Source: Solirubrobacterales bacterium (lineage in GTDB: Bacteria; Actinomycetota; Thermoleophilia; Solirubrobacterales; 70-9). From it: DNA of 36,926 nucleotides. Below, one piece after another: positions 25,709 through 32,684 of this stretch. Position 1 is the stretch's first letter. Each line of letters opens with the position of its first letter. The notes under the pieces were generated by a model that made no database searches, was not told the DNA's origin, and saw nothing but the letters and a program-made list of their open reading frames with translations. The position numbers and the translations under genes were made by a program. The DNA lies in NCBI GenBank assembly GCA_021323175.1, contig JAJTCK010000018.1, positions 1 through 36,926 of the forward strand. Reading direction: 5' to 3'.

Positions 25709-26479
25709 CTACCAGCCGAATACCCGCGCCCCGTTGGCCTCGACGGTCCGTTCGAGCTCGGCGTACGGGAGTCCCCTGACCTCCGCCAGCCGCTCGGCCG
25801 TGGCCACCACGTGAGCCGGCTGGTTCGGACGTCCCCTCACCGGCTGCGGCGCCAGATAGGGCGAGTCCGTCTCGACCAGGACCCGGTCCTCAGGGACGAC
25901 CTCAGCCGCTCCCCGGATCCCTTCCGCCTTCGGATAAGTCAGGTTGCCCGCGAAGGAGCAGTACCAGCCCGACTCCGCTGCTCGCTCGGCCCAGCGCGGG
26001 GAGGCAGAGAAGCAGTGCAGGATCACGTCGAGGCCCTCGGCCTCGCGCTTCAGCGTCGCGAACGCCTCGTCCACGGCGTCCTCCGATCCCTCGCGGTCAC
26101 GCAGGTGGATTACGAGGGGTTTCCCGGCCGCGGCCGCCACCCGGATCTGCCCTGCGAACGCCCGCCTCTGGTCCTCGATCGGCGCGCCCTCCCGGTACAG
26201 GTCCAATCCGGTCTCGCCGACTGCCACGACCTCGTCCGACGCGGCCAGCCGCGCAAGCTCCTCCTCGTCGCGGACCCCGAATCCCCCCGCCGAATTCGGG
26301 TGCCGGCCCACGCAGGCGAAGACCTCGTCGTGCTCACGCGCGAGCGCGATCGCCGCGCGGTTCGAATCGGGACCCAGCCCCACGGTCAGGATCTTCCGAA
26401 CACCCGACTCACGGGCGGCCGCGACCAGCTCGACCGGCGCCGGCTCGCACAGCTCCAGGTGGGAGTGTGAGTCGATCAA
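25709..26479 (-). CDS. tatD: TatD-family metal-dependent hydrolase (deoxyribonuclease)
   Basis: The 256-residue TIM-barrel product has the TatD signatures: metal His pair in IDSHSHLE (H5, H7), VAVGETGLDLY, PLVIHLRD, VILHCFS and the closing LVETDSPYLAPQPVRG followed by RPNQPAHV. TatD enzymes are Mg-dependent 3'-5' exonucleases on single-stranded or damaged DNA. The gene lies between a small secreted protein and rsmA, matching metG-tatD-rsmA order in Actinobacteria, but the rpfB gene found between tatD and rsmA in mycobacteria is absent. The start is at 26479 (MIDSHSH), at the usual family N-terminus. Confidence 0.94.
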   Translation of the reverse strand: MIDSHSHLELCEPAPVELVAAARESGVRKILTVGLGPDSNRAAIALAREHDEVFACVGRHPNSAGGFGVRDEEELARLAASDEVVAVGETGLDLYREGAPIEDQRRAFAGQIRVAAAAGKPLVIHLRDREGSEDAVDEAFATLKREAEGLDVILHCFSASPRWAERAAESGWYCSFAGNLTYPKAEGIRGAAEVVPEDRVLVETDSPYLAPQPVRGRPNQPAHVVATAERLAEVRGLPYAELERTVEANGARVFGW

Positions 26480-26504
26480 GCCGAGCCCCGGCGCGGCTAA
26501 GGGG

Positions 26505-26924
26505 CTACTTCTTGAATCTGTAGGTCCGCTTGTCGGTGTCCGATTCGCCCGTGCCGATATCCGTGGCCCGGACGGTCGTCTTCAGGCGGACGGCCCCGAT
26601 GTCGGCCTTCATCGCGTTGCGCAGTGGCTTGTTCGGCTCGACCGAGGCGGCGATCACCTCACCCGCGGCGAATGCGCCGGTGTTGATCAGCGCGGGCGGA
26701 TCCGGCCCCTTGACCTGCAGCTTCGAGGTGACCGTGACCTGGCAGTCGACAGCGCAGACGAACCGGTAGATGATCCTCTTCTTGGGCCGCAGCTTGCCCT
26801 TGGTCAGGTAGCGGACGAGATCCTCGGCCGAGGTGCCGGCCTGGGGCTCGCCGGCGCCCGCCGGGGCCGCGAAGGCCAGCACGGCGGCGGCCGTCAGGCC
26901 TGCGATCAGCTTCTTCCCCCGCAT
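26505..26924 (-). CDS. Small secreted protein of unknown function
   Basis: The 139-residue product has a clear Sec signal peptide (MRGKKLIAG, a hydrophobic core, AGAG around residues 22-25). The mature part is basic and beta-rich. It contains FVCAVDCQVTVTSKLQVKG, with a Cys-x3-Cys pair that may form a disulphide, and two or three further strands ending TDKRTYRFKK. There is no lipobox and no catalytic motif. Similar Cys-containing V-T-V-T strand patterns occur in secreted proteins of Thermoleophilia, but I cannot name a family. It sits between metG and tatD on the same strand, 74 bases after metG, in an otherwise conserved operon. Confidence 0.75.
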   Translation of the reverse strand: MRGKKLIAGLTAAAVLAFAAPAGAGEPQAGTSAEDLVRYLTKGKLRPKKRIIYRFVCAVDCQVTVTSKLQVKGPDPPALINTGAFAAGEVIAASVEPNKPLRNAMKADIGAVRLKTTVRATDIGTGESDTDKRTYRFKK

Positions 26925-26981
26925 CGGTCCGGCAACTTTACTTGCTCTGCTTCCACGGAGCCTTTCACCAGTTCGGCGAGA

Positions 26982-26996
26982 CCTCCGAGACGGAGG
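26982..26996 (-). terminator. Hairpin just after metG
   Basis: CCTCCG-TCT-CGGAGG on the minus strand forms a perfect 6-bp stem with a three-base loop, 2 bases after the metG stop. No T-run follows. It may be an intrinsic terminator of the weak actinobacterial type or an mRNA 3'-end hairpin. Confidence 0.5.
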
Positions 26997-26998
26997 AC

Positions 26999-28501
26999 CT
27001 ACTGCGCCTTCTGGAGCTTGGGGAACAGCGGGTCCAGCTCAGCCAAGATCTGGCCGCCGCCCCTGGAGCCGAATTCCGGCAGCCCCCTGTCCGGCTCCGC
27101 CAGCGCGTCGAGCAGTCTGCCCGTCGTGTCCGGCATGTAGGCGTGCAGCAGCAGCGTCGTCACCCGCAGGCCTTCGGCGAGGCCGTAGAGGACCGAGTCG
27201 AGCCGCTCGGAGTCGGTCTCGTCCTTGGCCAGTTTCCAGGGAGCCGTCTCCTCGACGTACTGGTTCAGGCGCCGGACCAGCTTCCAGATCTCGTCCAGGG
27301 CGTGGGTCAGCTCCGACTCGTCCAGCAGCCCCCGGACGCGCTCGACCACGCCCTCGAAGGCCGATGCCAGCTCGGCCTCCGGGTCCGCTGACGGCACCAC
27401 GCCGTCCCGGTAGCGGCCGATCATCGAGAGCGACCGGTTGGCGAGGTTGCCGTACTCGTTCGCGAGCTCGGTCTCGTAGCGCGCCTCGAACCCCTGCGGC
27501 GAGATCTGCCCGTCCCGGCCGAAGGAGACCTCGCGAAAGCAGTAGTAGCGAAGGGCGTCGGCGCCGAACATCTCGATCACCTGGTCCGGGTCGAGGACGT
27601 TGCCGAGCGACTTCGACATCTTGTGCCCCTCCATCAGCAGGAAGCCGTGGATGAACATTCCCTTCGGCACCTCGATTCCCGCCGCCATCAGGAACGCAGG
27701 CCAGTACACCGCGTGAAACTTCAGGATGTCCTTGGCGAGGATGTGGAAGGCGGGCCAGAACAGCGGCGTCAGGTCCTCGCCGTCGCGCGCGTAGCTGAGC
27801 GCCGTGTAGTAGTTGAGGAGCGCGTCGAACCAGACGTAGATCACCTGGTCGGTGTCCCAGGGGACCGGCACCCCCCACTTCAGCCGCCGGCGCGAGAGCG
27901 AGACGTCCTGGAGCCCCTGGCGGACGAACGCCAGCGCCTCGTTGCGGCGAAACCCGGGCTCCACGAACGAGGGCCGCTCCGCGTACAGCTTCTCCAGCTC
28001 CTCCTGGAAGGCCGAGAGGCGAAAGAACCAGTTCTTCTCCTTCTCTCTCGTCAGCTCGATCTTGTGGATCGGGCAGCGGTTGCCGTCCTCGATCTCCGCC
28101 TCGGTCTTGAAGTCCGCGCAGCGCGGGCAATACCAGCCCTCGTACATCCCCTCGTAGACGTGCCCGTTGTCGTAGACGCGCTGGACTACCTCCTGGACGC
28201 GCCTCTGGTGGCCCTCGTCCGTCGTCCTGATGAAGAAGTCGTTCGAGGCGTTCACCTTCGCAGCCATCTCCTTGAACCTCGGCGCCAGGCGGTCCCCCAG
28301 CTCTCGCGGGGTAACCCCCTCCCGCTCCGCCTGCTGCGCAACCGGCTCCCCGAACTCGTCGGTGCCGGTCAGGAAGAAGACGTCCTCGCCCCGCTGGCGA
28401 TGGTGGCGCGCCAGGATGTCCGCCGCGATTGTCGAGTAGGCGTGCCCCAGGTGAGGCTCGCCGTTCACGTAGTAGATCGGCGTGGTTACGTAGAAAGCCA
28501 A
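26999..28501 (-). CDS. metG: Methionyl-tRNA synthetase
   Basis: MetG charges tRNA-Met with methionine. The 500-residue class I synthetase has the HIGH-type motif in NGEPHLGHAYS (HLGH at 17-20) and LTGTDEFGEP. A zinc-binding insert, WYCPRCADF ... NRCPIHKIE (about 125-150), matches the one-knuckle type. The KMSKS motif is at about 293-297 (GHKMSKSLGNVLDPDQVI). The alpha-helical anticodon domain includes ANEYGNLANR and WKLVRRLNQYVEETAPWKLAK. There is no C-terminal EMAP-like tRNA-binding domain, as in the mycobacterial form. The start is ATG at 28501. A hairpin follows the stop. Confidence 0.97.
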   Translation of the reverse strand: MAFYVTTPIYYVNGEPHLGHAYSTIAADILARHHRQRGEDVFFLTGTDEFGEPVAQQAEREGVTPRELGDRLAPRFKEMAAKVNASNDFFIRTTDEGHQRRVQEVVQRVYDNGHVYEGMYEGWYCPRCADFKTEAEIEDGNRCPIHKIELTREKEKNWFFRLSAFQEELEKLYAERPSFVEPGFRRNEALAFVRQGLQDVSLSRRRLKWGVPVPWDTDQVIYVWFDALLNYYTALSYARDGEDLTPLFWPAFHILAKDILKFHAVYWPAFLMAAGIEVPKGMFIHGFLLMEGHKMSKSLGNVLDPDQVIEMFGADALRYYCFREVSFGRDGQISPQGFEARYETELANEYGNLANRSLSMIGRYRDGVVPSADPEAELASAFEGVVERVRGLLDESELTHALDEIWKLVRRLNQYVEETAPWKLAKDETDSERLDSVLYGLAEGLRVTTLLLHAYMPDTTGRLLDALAEPDRGLPEFGSRGGGQILAELDPLFPKLQKAQ

Positions 28502-28550
28502 GGCAGCCTGAGCATACGGTTCACCCTTGCCGCGCCGCCCGCGTCATCAC

Positions 28551-28590
28551 CCGTAACCCCGCCCGGCGAAGCCCAAGCAGGTGCGGGTCG
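28551..28590 (-). repeat. Structured intergenic repeat between the RemA-like gene and metG (copy 2)
   Basis: The minus strand reads CGACCCGCA...TTGGGCTTCGCC...GGCGGGGTTACGG, starting 7 bases after the stop of the RemA-like gene. It shares the CGACCCGCA, GGGCTTCGC and GGGGTTACGG blocks with the element after prs (17652-17699). CCCGC can pair with GCGGG around an inner GGC-TTC-GCC hairpin. It is 8 bases shorter than copy 1, the difference falling in the right arm. Terminator-like or mRNA-processing roles are possible. Confidence 0.6.
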
Positions 28591-28597
28591 ATGTCAG

Positions 28598-28867
28598 TCA
28601 GACCAGCTTTTCCTGGCCCTTCGCAGCGGAGCGGCGCTTGCGCGGGATGCCCGCCGCCTCGTTCAGCGCCGCCTCGATCTCGGCCAGGATTGCGCGCTCC
28701 GAGCGCGAGGCGACGATCGGCTCGGTCATGCCCTCGACGTGCACGTAGGTGCGGCGGCCGTCGCCGCGGTCCTTGGGGTCAAGGGGGACCAGCGCGTAGA
28801 TCAAATCCGCGCGAGCGAACCTGCCGTAGCCCAGCGAGACCAGCCGAGGCTCGCGCTTCGCAGCCAT
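28598..28867 (-). CDS. Small RemA-like (DUF370-type) protein
   Basis: From the ATG at 28865-28867 the product is 89 residues. An open frame to 28912 would add 15 residues with no similarity. The core RLVSLGYGRFARADLIYALVPLD (about 8-30), and later RRTYVHVEGMTEPIVASRSERAILAEIEAAL, recall RemA/DUF370 proteins. Those read as a short strand I-G-[FY]-G, then a helix with A..LI.IV.P, and a second strand pair with T/S-x-R. In Bacillus RemA is a DNA-binding activator of biofilm matrix genes. The match is by eye and distant. The C-terminus is basic (RKRRSAAKGQEK), compatible with nucleic acid binding. It lies between rsmI (51 bases upstream) and metG. Confidence 0.6.
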   Translation of the reverse strand: MAAKREPRLVSLGYGRFARADLIYALVPLDPKDRGDGRRTYVHVEGMTEPIVASRSERAILAEIEAALNEAAGIPRKRRSAAKGQEKLV

Positions 28868-28918
28868 CGTGCCCCAAGTTACCGCGGCGGCCCGACGGCC
28901 GCGCGTTGTCAAGGCCCG

Positions 28919-29740
28919 CTAGCGGCGCGGCTCGCGGCCGGTCAGGCCCTTGTAGAGGTCGTTGGCGGGCACGCCGGTGAGGGCGCTGACCACGCTCGCC
29001 GCCGCCCTGGGCCTCGCGCCCGCCCGCACCAGGCCGCGCAGCGCGTCGATCGCAAACCCGATGTCGGCCGTGCCCGTCTCCCTGGCCGGGCCGATCACCA
29101 CCACGATTTCTCCGCGCGTCCCGTCGCGAAAGCGGCGCGAGAGCTCGCCGAGCGTGCCGCGGGCGATCTCCTCGTGCAGCTTGGTGAGCTCACGACAGAT
29201 CGCTGCGGGCCGGTCGGGGGCGAGCGTCGCCAGCGCGGAGAGCGACTCCGGTAGGCGGCGGGGCGATTCGAACGCGATGATCGTCTCGGGCGACTGAAGC
29301 ACCCGCTCGAGCTCCCCAGCACGCCGCGGCAGGAAGCCTAGGAAGCGCCAGCGGTGCGTCGGCAGCCCCGAGGCGATCAGCGCGGCAGTCACCGACGACG
29401 GCCCCGGAAGTACCTCGATCTCGAGGTCCCGGTCGATGCAGGCCCGGATCAGCCGGTAGCCGGGATCGGAGATCCCGGGCGTTCCCGCATCCGAGACCAG
29501 GACGACCGAGTCCCCCCGCTCGATCACCTGCGCCAGCTCGCGGGCGCGCTCGGCCTCGTTCTGCTCGTGGTAGGAGACCAGCCGGGGAGCCGGCAACTCC
29601 AGCAGCTCCAGCAGCCGTCCTGTCCGGCGGGTGTCCTCGCAGGCGATCAGGTCGGCGTTGGCCAGCACGTCGCGGGCGCGCGCCGTCAGGTCGCCCAGGT
29701 TGCCGATGGGGGTAGGGCAGACGGTGAGCTTGCCGGGCAT
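28919..29740 (-). CDS. rsmI: 16S rRNA (cytidine-1402-2'-O)-methyltransferase
   Basis: RsmI adds the 2'-O-methyl group to C1402 in the decoding centre of 16S rRNA. The 273-residue product has the tetrapyrrole-methylase-like fold: LTVCPTPIGNLGDLT (5-19), ACEDTRRTGRLL, VLVSDAGTPGISDPG, EVLPGPSSVTAALIASGLP and RRFLGFLPRR-type segments. Next come IIAFESPRRL and ICRELTKLHEE. The C-terminal region has VSALTGVPANDLYKGLTG, typical of the family tail. The start is ATG at 29740. It is the first conserved gene of the metG-tatD-rsmA-ispE run, as in mycobacteria. The broken ROK kinase ends 63 bases upstream on the same strand. Confidence 0.96.
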   Translation of the reverse strand: MPGKLTVCPTPIGNLGDLTARARDVLANADLIACEDTRRTGRLLELLELPAPRLVSYHEQNEAERARELAQVIERGDSVVLVSDAGTPGISDPGYRLIRACIDRDLEIEVLPGPSSVTAALIASGLPTHRWRFLGFLPRRAGELERVLQSPETIIAFESPRRLPESLSALATLAPDRPAAICRELTKLHEEIARGTLGELSRRFRDGTRGEIVVVIGPARETGTADIGFAIDALRGLVRAGARPRAAASVVSALTGVPANDLYKGLTGREPRR

Positions 29741-29803
29741 CGGGCCGAGGCTAGCCAGACCGGCGAGCGGGCGGCGGGCGAGGGCAGGCGCGCGCCGGGC
29801 GCG

Positions 29804-30662
29804 CTACCTGGTCACCGCACCGGACTCCTCCAGCGCCATCTCCGCGGCGCCGATCATGCCGGCGTCGGGGCCCATCTGGGCAGGACGCACCGGCGTCTCG
29901 TTCATCGGCTGGAGCGCCCGTTCGCGAAGCTCCCTGCGGGCGGGCTCGAGCAGCAGGTCGTCCGCCGCGATCACGCCGCCCCCGATCACGATCACGTCGG
30001 GGTTGAAGATGTTCGCCAGGCTCGAGAGGCCCACACCGAGACGAGTGCCGATCAGCGCCAGCACCTCGCGCGCCGGCCGTCCCCTCCCGCGCCAGCGCCG
30101 TGCCGGAAGCAAGGGACTCCAGGCACCCGTGGTTCGGGCAGCTGCCCTGGCACGGCGGCCCGTCCATGTCGATGACCATGTGCCCGGGCTCCGACGCGGC
30201 CCCTATCGAGCCACGGTAGAGCTGTCCGTCGATGATCACGCCGCCGCCAACGCCGGTCCCGATCGTGAGCATCACGGCGTTGGTCGCCCCCTTTGCGGCG
30301 CCGAACCGGTGCTCCGCCAGGGCGGCGACGTTGGCGTCGTTGTCCACGTAGACGTCCATGCCGGTGCGCTCGCGCAGCAGGTCGCGGATCGGAACATCGG
30401 AGATGTCCAGGTTCACCGCGTTGATCGCCACCCCCCGCTCACGGTCGATGGTGCAAGGGATACCGAGCCCGGCCGCAATCACGTCGGGCCTCGCGGTTCG
30501 CGCCTCCTCGATCTCCTCCACGATGGTCGCGATCACCGTGTCCTCGCTGGCGCCGGTGGTTCGCTCGCGGCTCACGTGATGGACCTTCTGGTCCGTGTCG
30601 ACCACACCTGTGAGGAGCTTGGTCCCGCCCAGGTCGAGCCCGATCGCCTCGGGAGACGTCAA
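29804..30662 (-). pseudogene. ROK-family glucokinase broken by internal deletion and frameshift
   Basis: The 5' part begins at a likely TTG (30660-30662), reading MTSPEAIGLDLGGTKLLTG. It has the ATP loop DLGGTK, DNDANVAALAEHRFGAAKG, LTIGTGVGGGVIIDG and the ROK zinc motif EPGHMVIDMDG with C-Q-G-S-C-P-N-H-G-C-L-E, ending in LASGTALARE. The 3' part, in another frame, resumes AREVLALIGTRLGVGLSSL, then NIFNPDVIVIGGGVIAADD, and finishes at 29804. Intact family members have about 45-60 more residues between these points. So about 140-180 bases are missing and the frame has shifted near 30065-30092. ROK glucokinases phosphorylate glucose in glycolysis. The gene looks inactive, unless the deletion is an assembly error. 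Confidence 0.85.
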
Positions 30663-30689
30663 CGGCGGCGGTGATCGGTCGTCGGCGGC

Positions 30690-30711
30690 ATGCGCTAAGT
30701 ATTGATATCCG
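30690..30711. promoter_or_regulatory. Divergent promoter region between ROK and LCP genes
   Basis: A short A/T-rich patch (TAAGTATTGATATCC) stands out in GC-rich DNA between the divergent ROK and LytR-CpsA-Psr genes. The plus strand can offer a -10-like TATTGA or GATATC; the minus strand can offer TACTTA. No ribosome binding site precedes the ATG at 30712, so a nearly leaderless mRNA is possible. No experimental support is available here. Confidence 0.35.
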
Positions 30712-32082
30712 ATGTCCTCCGAGGGAGACGAACGGCCGCCCGAGCGGCCCGGGGACGACGACGCCCCCGAGCAGGACGGCCCCGAGGGGGAAACGCCCGA
30801 CGGCGATTCCGAGGCGGAGGAGCCGCCCCCCGACGCCGAGCAGGAGCCCGAGCGGGAAGCGCCCGAGTACACCGTCTACGGCAAGGACGGCGACAAGCGC
30901 CGCCAGCCCGCCCCAAAGCGCTCGCCGAAGAGCGACAAGGGGGCCCAGCGGGCGGCAGCCGGCGCGAAGGCCGCAGACCGTCCCGACTACAAGGTCTACA
31001 AGTCGCGGCCGGGACTGCGGGACCGCTTCCGCAAGCCCGACCTGGCCGCGCTGCGCAAGCAGCGCAGGGGCGGAAGCCTCCGCGACCGGGCGGGCGGCGG
31101 CGGGCGGCGCTGGCTGCGCTGGATCCTGATCGCGATCGGGACGTGGATCCTGATCAGCTTCGTCGCCTTCGCGCTGTCAGCGCAGATTCAGAAGGGCAAG
31201 CTCGACGACTCGGCCAAGCAGGCGCTCGAGGGCGGCCCGGATCTGCTCGCGGGGCAGAACATCCTGATCCTGGGAGGCGACCGGCGCGGCGAGCGGCAGA
31301 GCAACGCATCGGGCACGGAGGGCCAGGGGCCGCCGCGCGCGGACACCATCATCGTGCTTCACGCTTCGCTCACCTCGTTCCGCAAGCTCTCGATCCCGCG
31401 AGACACCTACGCCGCGATCCCCGACTGCGGCTCGCAGAAGATCAACGCGTCGCTGGCGTGCAACACGAGCAGTCCCGACGGCAACCCCGCCTCGACGATC
31501 AGGACCGTCTCGGACTTCCTCGGGATCCCTATCCACCACGTCGTGATCATCGACTTCGACGGCTTCTCCGACTTCATCAACACCCTGGGCGGGATCGAGG
31601 TGGACATCAAGAACAAGGTCTGCGGCGACGTCGACGGCGGCAAGAGCCAGGGCGGCGTCTCGCTCAAGCTGCCGCCCGGCGAGCACACTTTGGAGGGGGA
31701 CAAGGCGCTGGCGCTGGCCAGGATCCGCGTGAACGAATGCGACCCGTCCGAGGACGACACCGATCGCGCCGCGCGCCAGCAGATCATCCTGAACGGCATC
31801 AAGGGCCGGCTCACCGACCCGCTCCGCCTCCCCTACAACTTCATCAAGGGCCCGTGGATCGGGTGGAACGCTCCCAAGGCATTCATCAGCGACATGGGCG
31901 GCTTCACCCTTCCCCAGCTCGCGCTCGCGGCGGTCTTCGGCGGCAGCGGCGACACCAACGTGCTGACGCCGACCGGCGCCGGTCCTGGGGGCAGCCTGTC
32001 CGTCGGCGAGGGAGAGTGCCGCCGCGCCGTCGAGAAGCTCACGGGAGGGGAGCCTCGCGAGGATCCCCTCTGCTCACCCTGA
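30712..32082 (+). CDS. LytR-CpsA-Psr (LCP) family cell-wall glycopolymer ligase
   Basis: LCP proteins transfer glycopolymers from lipid carriers to peptidoglycan on the outer face of the membrane. The 456-residue product has a long cytoplasmic N-terminus (1-133), acidic first and then basic, and one membrane helix (about 136-157). The LCP domain follows: ILGGDRR (187-192), PRADTIIVLH (208-217), SIPRDTY (227-233) and SQKINASLA (241-249). VVIIDFDGFSDFINTLGGIEVDI comes next. Two copies of a Pro-acidic-Tyr-x-Val-Tyr motif (PEYTVYGK at 51-58, PDYKVYKS at 91-98) lie in the cytoplasmic part. Asp/Arg positions that bind the polyprenyl pyrophosphate are kept. The start is ATG at 30712. It is likely involved in linking envelope glycans, fitting the GT-C genes elsewhere in the window. 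Confidence 0.93.
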   Translation: MSSEGDERPPERPGDDDAPEQDGPEGETPDGDSEAEEPPPDAEQEPEREAPEYTVYGKDGDKRRQPAPKRSPKSDKGAQRAAAGAKAADRPDYKVYKSRPGLRDRFRKPDLAALRKQRRGGSLRDRAGGGGRRWLRWILIAIGTWILISFVAFALSAQIQKGKLDDSAKQALEGGPDLLAGQNILILGGDRRGERQSNASGTEGQGPPRADTIIVLHASLTSFRKLSIPRDTYAAIPDCGSQKINASLACNTSSPDGNPASTIRTVSDFLGIPIHHVVIIDFDGFSDFINTLGGIEVDIKNKVCGDVDGGKSQGGVSLKLPPGEHTLEGDKALALARIRVNECDPSEDDTDRAARQQIILNGIKGRLTDPLRLPYNFIKGPWIGWNAPKAFISDMGGFTLPQLALAAVFGGSGDTNVLTPTGAGPGGSLSVGEGECRRAVEKLTGGEPREDPLCSP

Positions 32083-32109
32083 CGCAATCACCCTGAGCGA
32101 GCGACTCTC

Positions 32110-32159
32110 ACCCGCGCACGTCGGGTCGGCTTGTGAACAGTTTGCTCCCCCTAATGGGG
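32110..32159 (+). terminator. Weak hairpins between LCP and fmdB genes
   Basis: The 129 bases between the convergent LCP and FmdB genes hold two small hairpins: ACCCG-N7-CGGGT (32110-32126) and CCCC-TAAT-GGGG (32148-32159). Stems are 4-5 bp and no clear T-run follows. They may serve as shared terminators, but confidence is low. Confidence 0.35.
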
Positions 32160-32211
32160 TGTCAACCGTTCAATCAGACGCGCGGGCCAGGTCCGGACGC
32201 GCCCTTCGGAG

Positions 32212-32613
32212 CTAGTCCGAGCCGGCCGTCTTCGCGGCCGAGTCTGACTTCCTCTCGCCGGACCCCGACGAGGAGCCGGAGCCGGATTCGGAGCTTGAGC
32301 CGCCCGAGTCCGAGCCCGATTCGGAGCTCGAGCCGCCCGAGCCCGAGCCCGAGCCCGAAGCCGAGTCCCCGGAGTCGGCGCCCGACCCAACTTTCGATCC
32401 GGAGTCCGCGTTCTTGGCCGAGTCGGCCGGCCTGCCCTTGTTCTTGTAGTCGGTGTTGTAGAAGCCCGACCCCTTGAAGTGGACGGCCACCGGGTGGAAC
32501 ACGCGTTCCACCGGAGCCCCGCACTCCTCGCAGGCGGAGACCGGGTCGTCGGACATGCTTTGGAACACCTCGAAGTCGTGTCCGTTCAGGCAGCGGTACT
32601 CGTAGATCGGCAT
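32212..32613 (-). CDS. FmdB-type zinc-ribbon protein with Ser/Gly-rich tail
   Basis: The 133-residue product opens with MPIYEYRCLNGHDFEVF, and C8 with C28-EE-C31-G form a zinc ribbon. The typical HFKGSGFYNTDYKNKG follows (45-60). Such FmdB proteins are widespread and poorly understood; in other bacteria they are linked to formamidase/acetamidase regulation and may bind RNA or ribosomes. From about residue 70 the sequence is Ser/Gly/Glu/Asp-rich low complexity, including two copies of an 11-residue unit GGSSSESGSDS. The start is ATG at 32613; a longer frame to 32643 adds ten residues before the conserved MPIYEY. It is divergent from glyS. Confidence 0.9.
   Translation of the reverse strand: MPIYEYRCLNGHDFEVFQSMSDDPVSACEECGAPVERVFHPVAVHFKGSGFYNTDYKNKGRPADSAKNADSGSKVGSGADSGDSASGSGSGSGGSSSESGSDSGGSSSESGSGSSSGSGERKSDSAAKTAGSD
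32284..32349 (-). repeat. 33-bp direct repeat in the FmdB Ser/Gly tail
   Basis: Two adjacent copies of a 33-base unit (beginning at GATTCGGAGC on the plus strand, 32285 and 32318) encode the repeated GGSSSESGSDS/GGSSSESGSGS. They differ at a few positions. The repeat is likely a slippage product and may vary in length between strains. Confidence 0.75.
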
Positions 32614-32641
32614 GCCGGAGAGTAAACCAGCCGCCGCGGGC

Positions 32642-32661
32642 ACCCCGCCGGCCGGCGGGGT
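32642..32661. promoter_or_regulatory. Perfect 20-bp palindrome between fmdB and glyS
   Basis: ACCCCGCCGGCCGGCGGGGT is a perfect inverted repeat centred between 32651 and 32652, in the 71 bases between divergent FmdB and glyS genes. A -10-like TATCTA (32669-32674) follows on the plus strand, close to the glyS ATG at 32685. On the minus strand TTTACT lies before the FmdB start. It may be an operator shared by both genes or a hairpin in a leader. The regulator is unknown. Confidence 0.5.
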
Positions 32662-32684
32662 CGGGCGTTATCTACGCTCCACCC

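Noticed and set aside
27623-29254. Long plus-strand open frame opposite metG and rsmI
   Set aside because: It is an antisense shadow that crosses three well-supported genes.
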